In this document: positions 1 to 6,993 of the stretch, piece by piece | Layout of the letters: every line of letters starts with the position of its first letter | How positions within the stretch are numbered: the stretch's first letter is position 1 | Assembly: GCA_964511065.1 (NCBI GenBank) | Contig: CAZEEG010000055.1 | Span: 1-37,915, forward strand | Length of the DNA stretch: 37,915 nucleotides | Direction of reading: 5' to 3' | DNA from: CALBRZ01 sp964511065 | GTDB lineage: Bacteria; Planctomycetota; Planctomycetia; Pirellulales; S012-138 | Made by a program: the position numbers and the translations under genes | The notes under the pieces: generated by a model | What the model saw: only the letters and a program-made list of their open reading frames with translations | Databases searched by the model: none | Told to the model about the DNA's origin: nothing

Positions 1-53
1 TCCGACCTCTTGACCCCCAGTCAAGCGCGCTATCCAGGCTGCGCCACACCCCG
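1..53 (-). tRNA. tRNA-Pro (anticodon GGG), 3' part beyond window edge
   Basis: Read on the minus strand from position 53, the sequence gives an acceptor 5' strand CGGGGTG, a D arm containing GCGCAGCCTGGATAGCGC, and an anticodon arm with stem CTTGA/TCAAG around the loop CTGGGGG. The middle three loop bases, positions 34-36 of a tRNA, are GGG, so it decodes CCC proline codons. The variable region AGGTCGGA reaches the window edge and the T arm and acceptor 3' strand lie outside. D-arm and acceptor bases match bacterial tRNA-Pro. No neighbouring tRNA is visible. Confidence 0.93.
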
Positions 54-81
54 AATGTGTTGTTGTATGCAGTACTGTTGC

Positions 82-112
82 CTGCCTGGCCGTTTGTGCG
101 GCCACGGCAGGT
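82..112. other. 12-bp stem-loop upstream of tRNA-Pro
   Basis: CCTGCCTGGCCG (82-93) pairs with CGGCCA-c-GGCAGG (100-112), leaving a 6-nt loop and one bulged C. There is no U-tract directly after it on the minus strand. It lies between the end of the minus-strand secreted-protein gene at 524 and the tRNA, so it may mark the end of that transcript. The rest of 113-523 shows no convincing gene. Confidence 0.4.
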
Positions 113-433
113 TGCAGGCAATTTTGTTGCAGGTGGTGCCGTAAGTTCCTGTCTGTACGGCGGTTCCTGAAACGCCATGGGTTCCTCACGGAACGCCACC
201 GGCCAAGCTACCGCAGCGGCCTGCTACGGTATTTATGGCACATTCGCCCGCTTAGTTCAACCGACTGTCCGAAGAAAGCTGAGGTTCGCGCCTGCCCGCC
301 CAGACGCCGTGGGGCAGTCTTCCTCTGCCAAGCCGTCGGCCGTGCTGCCTAGCAAGATGCTCTCCCGTCGGCACACAAGGCCAAGGCAGCGTCGAGGCCG
401 CAAGCCATTTAATAACAATACCTTACAGACATC

Positions 434-448
434 GACTGCAACGCAGTC
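434..448. repeat. Short inverted repeat, copy A of a repeated motif
   Basis: GACTGC-aac-GCAGTC is a perfect 6-bp-arm inverted repeat. It lies 76 bp past the stop codon of the minus-strand gene that ends at 524. The same 18-bp core (GACTGCAANNCAGTCAGG) recurs at 9435-9452, again just past a minus-strand stop codon. It may be a transcript-end hairpin or a dispersed element. Confidence 0.4.
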
Positions 449-523
449 AGGCGAAGAACGTGGCAGCCTCCTGAGCCAGTGGGCCGTGATTTCCAGCCGT
501 TACGGGAGCTGCACAGCCACACA

Positions 524-3500
524 TCACTGGGCCGGTCGGGAATCGTAGTGGGGATACGGCTGCGGCACAAACGGCGTAACACGGCCGCTCCGCATGCCCG
601 GCTGGGTGGTTGGGTACCCAGGGGATGTTGAAACCTGTCCGCCGGGCAGCGAGGGCGGGGGCACATACGGCGAGGGCGCGGGCTGGCTCGGAGATCGGCC
701 GGCCGGAACCGGTGGGACGGCCCACGGGTTCGGCGCAAATCCGTTTGGCTGTCCATACGTGGGGACGGCCGTGGGATAGATGTTCTGGCCGCTGGGATAA
801 TGCCCCGGTTGGGGCTGGCCCGGAGCACGGGGGCTTGGCGTCGCCGACATGCCCGGCTGGCCGACATAGCCAGGATAGGGTTGCATGCCCGGCGAGGTGG
901 CACCCGGAACCGGCGTGCCGGCAACGGGCGAAGCTGCGGCAGGCAGGCGAAGGGGTTCGATGGTGATATCGTCGATCCAGGCTTCGCCGATTCCGGTCAG
1001 GGCGAAGGTGACGGTCATCGCTTCGTCGCGCGGTGCCACCCGGTATAGCGTAAACTCGCGCCACTGCTCGGCCAGCGCGATCCGTTCGGCCAAGGCGGGG
1101 CCAGCCAGGCTGTCGATAATCATCAACCCATCCACGTTGCCCACGATGGGAGCGGGCACGCGCACGAAACCGCGGATGCGGACCAACTCGCCCGCCTGTA
1201 CTTCGACAGGTGCCGACGTGATCCAGATCGGCGGTGATTCGACGAGTTCTGGCGGTTGCTCGGCGTCCTGCGGCCAAACCCTCATGCGGAGACTGAACTG
1301 TCCGGAGTGCGGCGTTCCGGGCACCAGTTCGGCCGAGGAATCCAAGCCGTCTTGCGGATGCTGCACGTGCTTCCAACCACTGGAGACCATCCGTTGCCGG
1401 TTTTCGCAATCTCCGCCCGGCAAGCGGTTGGCACCAACCTGTGCGGCGTTAAGTCGTTGCAGCAAGGGCCAATGGCCGGGGAAGGTGGTACCTGAAACCA
1501 GCAGCGGATCGGCCACTACGGCGCCGCCCTGTTGCCAGGCGGCATCCCAGTAGTGCCGCTCCATCACGCGCAGCGGGCGCATGGCTCGGGCTGCTTCCAA
1601 GTAGGCCAATTCCCACTGCTGGGAGGCGAGCGCCGCTTGAGCCGCCTTGACCTTGCCATGCGCGGCCGAAACCCAAACCAGGTGAACCTGTTGCCCGGCC
1701 TGGCCTAACTGCCGCGCCAATTGTTCGGCTTCTGCGACCCTGGCTTGGGCAAGCTCAACATGCAACTGGGCCGCCCGCTGGCTGTACCGGGCCACGCTGC
1801 GCGACATGCTGGTGATTTCAAGCGGGTCTTGCGTGAGCAGAACGGCGGAGGTCAGTCCAAACTCGGGCAGCGTTACCCGAACGCCGCCGGCCACGCGTTT
1901 ATGATCGACCGGGCGAAGCGAGGTGGGCAGCACTTCAAAGGCCTGGTTGGAATCAGGCACGCCAGGCACGATCAGGCTGACGCCGTTGGCCGACGACTGC
2001 CCGGCCGCATATTGGGCACCGCGCTTGAGCCAAAGCGGTAGTAGCAACCGGGAGCGCTGCAACTGCAACAAGGTAGCGCGAATCTCGCCGTCGGGACTGG
2101 TCAGCGTTGTAACCAGGGTTCCCGAGGAAACCCAAGGTTCAATCAGTTCCAGTTCCAGATTCAACAGTTCGAGCGCGGCGCGGCGAGCCTTGGTGGCCGG
2201 GTCGTCGCGGTCGAGCGGTTGCTGCGATTCAAAGATCAGGCCTCGGGCCCCGGCGGCGACTGCCGTATAAACCAACAATTGCAGATGCTCGCTGCGGATG
2301 GCCGGGGACGGGGCGTCGTCGCCCGCCAACAGCCGAACCTGCTCCACCACCGACCAATTGGGATGCGTTTGAATGGTGGTCCAGAATGGCGTGCCGGGGC
2401 GTGCCAACCGGGGACGCTCGCGAAGCCAGGTCAGGTAGTCCACCAGTTCCAGGCTGCTTCCCAGCGGACGGCGGAACGGCCGCAACATATCGACATGCCG
2501 GCTGTAGATCCGCAGGTCGGTCAGCGCATCGCACATCAGCGGGCGAGCCAGGTGGCGATCGGCGCGGCGGACCAGTTCGGCCCATTGCACCAGTCGATCG
2601 AACTCTCCGCCGGTGAGATTTTCGCCCAAGTCCCAGACCAGCACCGGTTCATATTCCGTGCCCAGCGTCGGCACGGTCAGGGAGCGGCCGTCGCTTTGCG
2701 GGGCCGGTGGAGGGCATACCAGCCACATGCCGGCGGCGGCGGCCTCGTCGAGGATGGCACGGCTGGGCGGGCGGTCGAGCTTGACGCCGGTAAATCCCAT
2801 GTCGCGGAGCATGGCCAGCGGCTCGCCGCGATGCTCAACAATCCGGGGGAAGATCGGTTTGCCGTCCACGAGCAACTGCATGCCGCTGCGGTGGACCTCG
2901 CGAACTTTGCGCGGCGTGCCCCGCACTTCCGGCTGATTCCAGGTGGCCTGATCCACGTCGGACCGCGCTGGCTTCACCAAGCCGGGCAGCTCCAGATCGT
3001 CGATCCACACCCGATTGACGCCGGGCGCAGCGAACACGTTGAGGATCAGTTGATCGACGAAGGCTTCCTGCGTATCGACCGCGCTCTGGTGCTCGAGCCG
3101 CAGCAGCCGTGCCTGCCGTTCCACAAGTTGCGGAATGTCATACAGTTGCAACCGCTGCCAACTGCCCGCGTTGCGGTAGATGTCGCCCCGCACCAGCACC
3201 TGCAGCGGCTCGCCGGTTTCTGGGTGCCGGGCGCGGGGGAGGATCACGCGGGCCAGCAGTTGCACGCCGCCGCGGGGCGCTTTGACCCAGATCAGCGGTT
3301 TGAAGTCGGGAATGACGGCGGCCGGGCCAATCGGCATACCGTAATGGACGTAAGTGCCTTGCCCAGCGACAATTTCGATGAACTCGGCCCCCTGGCCAGA
3401 ATGGCTGCCTTGCTGGACTCGGGCGTGGCACCGCGTCTGGAACTGCGTATCGGCCGCCAATGGGGCAAAAGAGGGCGTGGCGCCTTCAAACCCTTCTCGT

Positions 3501-3598
3501 ATTACCACTTGCGCGGCAGCAACCGCTGGCACTCCAAGCAGAGCGCTCAGCCATAGCAGGCCCAGGAGCAGGCAGCGCTTTGCGTTGCGAACATCCAT
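524..3598 (-). CDS. Large secreted protein, TIM-barrel-like core with jelly-roll segments
   Basis: I do not recognise a named family. The 1024-aa product starts at ATG 3598, because MDVRNAKRCLLLGLL begins a clear signal peptide ending near AAA-Q about residue 30; an upstream ATG at 3709 in frame lacks this logic. Residues 30-220 and about 780-930 look like two beta-rich carbohydrate-binding-type modules, both ending in a similar VWIDDLEL / AWIDDITI strand. Between them, residues 250-520 resemble a glycoside-hydrolase-like barrel. A Gln/Ala-rich helical stretch follows at about 630-700. The last 100 residues are rich in Pro, Gly, Gln and Tyr and are probably disordered. A role at the cell surface or in polysaccharide handling is inference. 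No catalytic acid pair can be assigned by eye. Confidence 0.85.
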   Translation of the reverse strand: MDVRNAKRCLLLGLLWLSALLGVPAVAAAQVVIREGFEGATPSFAPLAADTQFQTRCHARVQQGSHSGQGAEFIEIVAGQGTYVHYGMPIGPAAVIPDFKPLIWVKAPRGGVQLLARVILPRARHPETGEPLQVLVRGDIYRNAGSWQRLQLYDIPQLVERQARLLRLEHQSAVDTQEAFVDQLILNVFAAPGVNRVWIDDLELPGLVKPARSDVDQATWNQPEVRGTPRKVREVHRSGMQLLVDGKPIFPRIVEHRGEPLAMLRDMGFTGVKLDRPPSRAILDEAAAAGMWLVCPPPAPQSDGRSLTVPTLGTEYEPVLVWDLGENLTGGEFDRLVQWAELVRRADRHLARPLMCDALTDLRIYSRHVDMLRPFRRPLGSSLELVDYLTWLRERPRLARPGTPFWTTIQTHPNWSVVEQVRLLAGDDAPSPAIRSEHLQLLVYTAVAAGARGLIFESQQPLDRDDPATKARRAALELLNLELELIEPWVSSGTLVTTLTSPDGEIRATLLQLQRSRLLLPLWLKRGAQYAAGQSSANGVSLIVPGVPDSNQAFEVLPTSLRPVDHKRVAGGVRVTLPEFGLTSAVLLTQDPLEITSMSRSVARYSQRAAQLHVELAQARVAEAEQLARQLGQAGQQVHLVWVSAAHGKVKAAQAALASQQWELAYLEAARAMRPLRVMERHYWDAAWQQGGAVVADPLLVSGTTFPGHWPLLQRLNAAQVGANRLPGGDCENRQRMVSSGWKHVQHPQDGLDSSAELVPGTPHSGQFSLRMRVWPQDAEQPPELVESPPIWITSAPVEVQAGELVRIRGFVRVPAPIVGNVDGLMIIDSLAGPALAERIALAEQWREFTLYRVAPRDEAMTVTFALTGIGEAWIDDITIEPLRLPAAASPVAGTPVPGATSPGMQPYPGYVGQPGMSATPSPRAPGQPQPGHYPSGQNIYPTAVPTYGQPNGFAPNPWAVPPVPAGRSPSQPAPSPYVPPPSLPGGQVSTSPGYPTTQPGMRSGRVTPFVPQPYPHYDSRPAQ

Positions 3599-3690
3599 TG
3601 CCAAGCCAAGATTCCCGCAAAGGTTTTTGACCGGTGCTGCCTTGAATCCGCACGGGTGCCGACCTGCTGCAATGCCGGGCAGGCGGCCAC

Positions 3691-3726
3691 GGTTCGTTAA
3701 GGGGGCCAAGGTTCGTTAAGGGGGCC
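3691..3726. repeat. Tandem duplication of a 19-bp unit in the leader
   Basis: GGTTCGTTAAGGGGGCC occurs twice, at 3691-3707 and 3710-3726, separated by AA. The copies are identical. They lie about 90 bp upstream of the secreted-protein start on the minus strand and next to a hairpin at 3739-3765. Confidence 0.85.
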
Positions 3727-3738
3727 CTGTTGCCGCGA

Positions 3739-3765
3739 TTTTTCGCACGCCAAGAGTGCGAAAAA
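3739..3765. terminator. Symmetric hairpin with T-run and A-run, bidirectional terminator or attenuator
   Basis: TTTTTCGCAC (3739-3748) pairs perfectly with GTGCGAAAAA (3756-3765) around a 7-nt loop, giving a U-tract whichever strand is transcribed. It lies between two divergent genes (minus start 3598, plus start 4012), where a terminator is not expected. It could be a leader attenuator for the minus-strand gene, a remnant of a lost gene, or insulation between divergent promoters. Confidence 0.5.
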
Positions 3766-3908
3766 ACCACATTGTGGATTGAAAACCACAACGGCGGCGC
3801 AAGAGCGGCTTGTATCAAGATTTGCGTTGGTTCACCAGATCAGCTTGTTGCCTGAAAACGACAAAGCCACCGCTAGTGGGGGAGACGACCTGTTAATGCA
3901 AACCATTA

Positions 3909-3918
3909 CATTGCAATG
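3909..3918. promoter_or_regulatory. Palindrome CATTGCAATG, possible operator
   Basis: A perfect 10-bp palindrome sits inside the larger imperfect inverted repeat 3903-3919 (CCATT...AATGG), in the locally AT-richer stretch about 90 bp upstream of the small coiled-coil gene at 4012. Placement suits a regulator site, but length alone is not strong evidence. The remainder of 3599-4011 holds the repeat and hairpin listed separately and no gene. Confidence 0.2.
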
Positions 3919-4011
3919 GGTTACGCAAAACGCTTGTAATGCCGGGGTGCTGGAACGGAGAATGCCATTTCACGGCTGGTGAATCCAGTCACCCGTTGCA
4001 AGGAATCCTCC

Positions 4012-4290
4012 ATGAGCCAGCAAGCCTCGACCGAACAGGAACTTCCTCAAGACATTGCCCACCTTCAGATGTTGTTGCAGCAACTTCCGGAGGAGTATCA
4101 GGAGCAGATTCTGCCCACCATGCATCGGGTAATGGAGAGTTCACGGCGGCGACGGCGGATTCTGAACCTGGTGCAAGACGCGCTCAGCCAGTTGCGGCTC
4201 GACTTGAAATATTTGATGTTCGACCTCGAAGCCACGCGCCGCGAACGCGACGAGTACAAGCGCCAGCTTGAAGAACAGGGCCGCGAATAA
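4012..4290 (+). CDS. Small charged coiled-coil protein, unknown function
   Basis: A 92-aa protein that I cannot assign to a named family. ATG 4012 is preceded by AAGGAA with a 7-nt spacer, better than the in-frame ATG at 3979. Residues 8-40 are acidic and helical. A block SSRRRRR (about residues 44-50) follows, and residues 50-92 form an amphipathic Arg/Glu-rich helix likely to be a coiled coil. There is no signal peptide or membrane segment, so it is probably cytoplasmic. The basic patch could contact nucleic acid or a protein partner, which is inference only. It is a single-gene unit, since a strong terminator follows at 4443-4484. Confidence 0.8.
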   Translation: MSQQASTEQELPQDIAHLQMLLQQLPEEYQEQILPTMHRVMESSRRRRRILNLVQDALSQLRLDLKYLMFDLEATRRERDEYKRQLEEQGRE

Positions 4291-4417
4291 TTCGAGACTC
4301 CGACGCGGCGAGCATTCCGCGCCCCCCTTTAAGTTCCTGCCCAATGAGAAGGTCTGGAATTTACGGCGGTGCTGAAGCGTGGGCATCGTTTTCGCGCCAC
4401 CCACTAAAGAATACTCA

Positions 4418-4436
4418 AAACGCTTCACGAGCGTTT
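4418..4436 (+). other. Stem-loop preceding the terminator
   Basis: AAACGCT (4418-4424) pairs with AGCGTTT (4430-4436) around a 5-nt loop. There is no long U-tract. It sits 7 bp before the main terminator, so the small gene ends with two hairpins in tandem. Confidence 0.4.
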
Positions 4437-4442
4437 CTCCAC

Positions 4443-4484
4443 ACCGCTAGCGTGCCGACTGGGACCGGCTGCTAGCGGTTTTTT
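4443..4484 (+). terminator. Rho-independent terminator of the small coiled-coil gene
   Basis: ACCGCTAGC (4443-4451) pairs perfectly with GCTAGCGGT (4471-4479), directly followed by a run of six T (4479-4484). It has a textbook shape and is the clearest terminator in the window. It isolates the upstream gene from the enolase-superfamily gene that starts at 4634. Confidence 0.85.
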
Positions 4485-4633
4485 GTTTGCGCTCCCCGGC
4501 CAGGGGCGTTGCAAGTGGGCACCCCGGTTTCAAAGCGGCGCATTCTCACGCAGGCAACGCGGCCCCTATACTGGCCGCCGCATGCCTGCTGGCCTTGTTT
4601 CCACCCGTCTTCCCCCTGCGCCGTGGATCGAGC

Positions 4634-5740
4634 ATGAAGATTACGGATATTCGCGTTGTGCAGCTTGAGCGCCCTTTGGAGCGTCCCCAAGGCAATGCCT
4701 GCGGGGTGCGCCATCAGCGACGTTTCACGCTGGTGCTGGTCGAAACTGACGCCGGGCTGACCGGCCTTGGCGACGCTTACGGCGACCAGGCGCTGATGCG
4801 CCCCATTATTGAGAAACGTCTGGCTGGCATGGCCATGGGACTCGATCCGACCAACCCCAGCGGCGTCTGGAAGAAACTGTTCGCGTCGCGCTCGATTTGG
4901 GAAACAGGCGGCTCGGTCGTCTGCGGCATCAGCGCCATTGAAGTTGCCTGTTGGGACATCTGGGCCCAGGCGGAAGGCGTGCCGGTGTATGAACTGTTGG
5001 GCGGTGCCCGGCGGCAGCAGGTGGAAGCCTATGCCAGCGACCTGCATTGGGACGATCCTGACTATATGGCTGATGTGGCCGCCGCATATGTAGAAGCAGG
5101 GTTTCGCTATGTAAAAACACACCTGGGTTATCCGGGAGAATATGATCGCGATCTGAAGCGCGTGGAAGCGCTGCGGCGTGCCATCGGCCCTGAGCACGAT
5201 TTGATGATCGATATCAATACGGGCTTCGACCGGGCCACCGCACTGCGGTTTGGCCGCGATGTGTGCGAGTTTCGCCCCTATTGGTATGAGGAGCCGCTAT
5301 CGCCGCTGGATGCCGCAGGCCATGCCGCGTTGCGGCAGCAATTGCCTTTTGCCATTGCCACCGGCGAGAACCTGTACACCACTTACGGTTTCATGCCGCT
5401 CTGGCATCATCAAGCGTGCGATTATATGATGCCCGACGTGCTCCGCTGCGGCGGCTTTGAGCAGACACGGCAGATTTGCCAGGCGGCAACCGAAGAAAGC
5501 ATCGTGCCGACGCTGCACAACTATTCCAGCGGGGTGGGGCTGGCCGCCACACTGCATTTGATGGCAGCCCTGCCGGAGTTGGAACTGCTGGAGTTCGATC
5601 CGACGAAAACCGCCGTTTATGAAGAACTGTTCGTTGATCCGCTGGTGGTCGAAGGCGGGCACGTGCAGGTCCCCAGTACGCCGGGGCTCGGCGTGCGGTT
5701 GACCGATGAAGTTGCCAACCGTTACGCGGCATCGTGGTAG
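4634..5740 (+). CDS. Mandelate racemase / muconate lactonizing enzyme family protein
   Basis: The 368-aa product is an enolase-superfamily enzyme: a capping domain (about 1-125) and a beta/alpha barrel. Visible active-site positions are K161-T-H163 (the K-x-H/K base motif), metal ligands D193 (in DINTGFD), E219 (in YEEP) and E245 (in ATGEN), then D268 and the D-H dyad partner H295 (in HNYSSG). This pattern suits acid-sugar dehydratases and racemases that abstract the proton alpha to a carboxylate. The exact substrate cannot be told from sequence. ATG 4634 is chosen because the MKITDIRVVQLERP family start follows; the upstream in-frame extension to 4487 overlaps the terminator region. No sugar transporter or dehydrogenase gene is adjacent. 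Confidence 0.93.
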   Translation: MKITDIRVVQLERPLERPQGNACGVRHQRRFTLVLVETDAGLTGLGDAYGDQALMRPIIEKRLAGMAMGLDPTNPSGVWKKLFASRSIWETGGSVVCGISAIEVACWDIWAQAEGVPVYELLGGARRQQVEAYASDLHWDDPDYMADVAAAYVEAGFRYVKTHLGYPGEYDRDLKRVEALRRAIGPEHDLMIDINTGFDRATALRFGRDVCEFRPYWYEEPLSPLDAAGHAALRQQLPFAIATGENLYTTYGFMPLWHHQACDYMMPDVLRCGGFEQTRQICQAATEESIVPTLHNYSSGVGLAATLHLMAALPELELLEFDPTKTAVYEELFVDPLVVEGGHVQVPSTPGLGVRLTDEVANRYAASW

Positions 5741-6038
5741 CGCTCCCACGGAACCCGACAAACCCGTTGAATGCGCACCGCCGGGTCAACTCTCGGCCGC
5801 AACTTGTCTCCATGCAAGCCGAACGGCAACCGGCGGCTTGCCACGCGGCCCTTCACGTTAGCCATCGCGCGCTGCGGCCCGCACCCTCGGGTTGATGAAA
5901 ATAATTCGTTGTGCGTGGTTAGCGTCCGCGCCAAAATTGCAAACCGCGGAACGTCCGGTGCATTCGGTGGGAAGGGCAACTCCGCTGGCAGCGGGCCAGG
6001 GGGCTGATGGTTGTCACCGCAAACCGTGAGGGTGGGCG

Positions 6039-6872
6039 ATGGGCATCTTTGACGTGTTTAAGAAAATGAAGGAGGGGGCGAATCATCCCTCGAAGGAAGA
6101 CCGTTCCGAGGCCAACGAGATTACCCGACTCTGCTTTGTCCTCTGCAGGGAGACCATGCCGGGCGATCTGCATCGTGCCGGCCGGATCGTGGCCAGGGTA
6201 TTCGGGCCGGAATACTCGGCCCAGATAGAGGGTGATAAGATCGTCACCGTGACGCGGGGAGAAGAAGCCATTGGGTTTCTGGCGCATATGCCTGTCCCCA
6301 TCCCCAATGGTGAGGCCGAGGTCCATGCCGATCTCAACATGCTTTGGCCACAGGGCAAGGATGAAGCGGCCCAGCATCGCTCACACGTGATTGTCACCGA
6401 CGTCGGCGCTGGGGAACGGTCGGCAATTCAGGCTGCCATCGAGGTATCGCGATTGGCACTGGTGGCCTTGGAACTGTTCGACGGGATCGGCGTCTACTGG
6501 GGCAACGCCTGCGTATGCAACTCGCGCGAAATCTTTGAATCGTTCTGCGAGGAGATGTCGGAGGAACATCTGCCTGTCCCCATGTGGTTGCGATTGCAGA
6601 TCGTGCGCACGTCCGATGACGAAGTGGGGATGTACACCCTGGGTATGGATCAGTTTGGGCTGATGGAGATCGAGGTGGATCGCTGCCAGTTGGACGTCTC
6701 AGAAATGTTCGGTTTCGTGTCCAACGTCGCGCATTACCTCATCCAAAACGGCCCGATCATCGAGGACGGGAACACCGTGGGAGGGAGTCTCGAGGAGCGG
6801 ATCGAGATGCGGCATCGGCCGAGCATGATCGCGCCGGACCGAACCGTATACAAGATTGTGTTTGATGCGTAA
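6039..6872 (+). CDS. DUF4261 domain-containing protein
   Basis: The 277-aa protein has the C-terminal signature of DUF4261: YTLGMDQFGLMEIEV followed by F-x-V-x-N-V-A-H-Y-L and NGPIIEDGNTVG. The N-terminal 30 residues are short and charged (MGIFDVFKKMKEG), with no signal peptide, so it is cytoplasmic. The function of this family is not established; members occur widely in bacteria as stand-alone proteins. ATG 6039 is the only sensible start. It converges with the HAD-ATPase gene across a 112-bp gap containing a 14-bp triplicated repeat. No toxin partner or secretion gene lies beside it. Confidence 0.8.
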   Translation: MGIFDVFKKMKEGANHPSKEDRSEANEITRLCFVLCRETMPGDLHRAGRIVARVFGPEYSAQIEGDKIVTVTRGEEAIGFLAHMPVPIPNGEAEVHADLNMLWPQGKDEAAQHRSHVIVTDVGAGERSAIQAAIEVSRLALVALELFDGIGVYWGNACVCNSREIFESFCEEMSEEHLPVPMWLRLQIVRTSDDEVGMYTLGMDQFGLMEIEVDRCQLDVSEMFGFVSNVAHYLIQNGPIIEDGNTVGGSLEERIEMRHRPSMIAPDRTVYKIVFDA

Positions 6873-6951
6873 CCCTAGGCAGAACGACGTGGTTGCCGGC
6901 TAACGCCGCGCCCCCTCGGCCTGCTGCTTCCCGTGGTGGTTGCTGCGCAGG

Positions 6952-6993
6952 CATTGCTACACTGGCGTTGCTACTCGGGCATTGCTACTCGGG
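6952..6993. repeat. Three tandem 14-bp units spanning a stop codon
   Basis: CATTGCTACACTGG (6952-6965), CGTTGCTACTCGGG (6966-6979) and CATTGCTACTCGGG (6980-6993) form a head-to-tail array. The last unit contains the TAG stop (6985-6987) and the final Pro-Glu codons of the minus-strand HAD-ATPase gene, so expansion of the array would move or remove the natural C terminus. Confidence 0.85.

Noticed and set aside
2219..3556. 445-codon plus-strand open frame opposite the secreted protein
   Set aside because: It has no domain and no ribosome-binding site, and the minus-strand frame has a signal peptide and ordered modules.
6039..6872. DUF4261 protein as a defence or immunity gene
   Set aside because: There is no toxin, nuclease or other defence gene nearby; the family occurs as a single gene and function is unknown.
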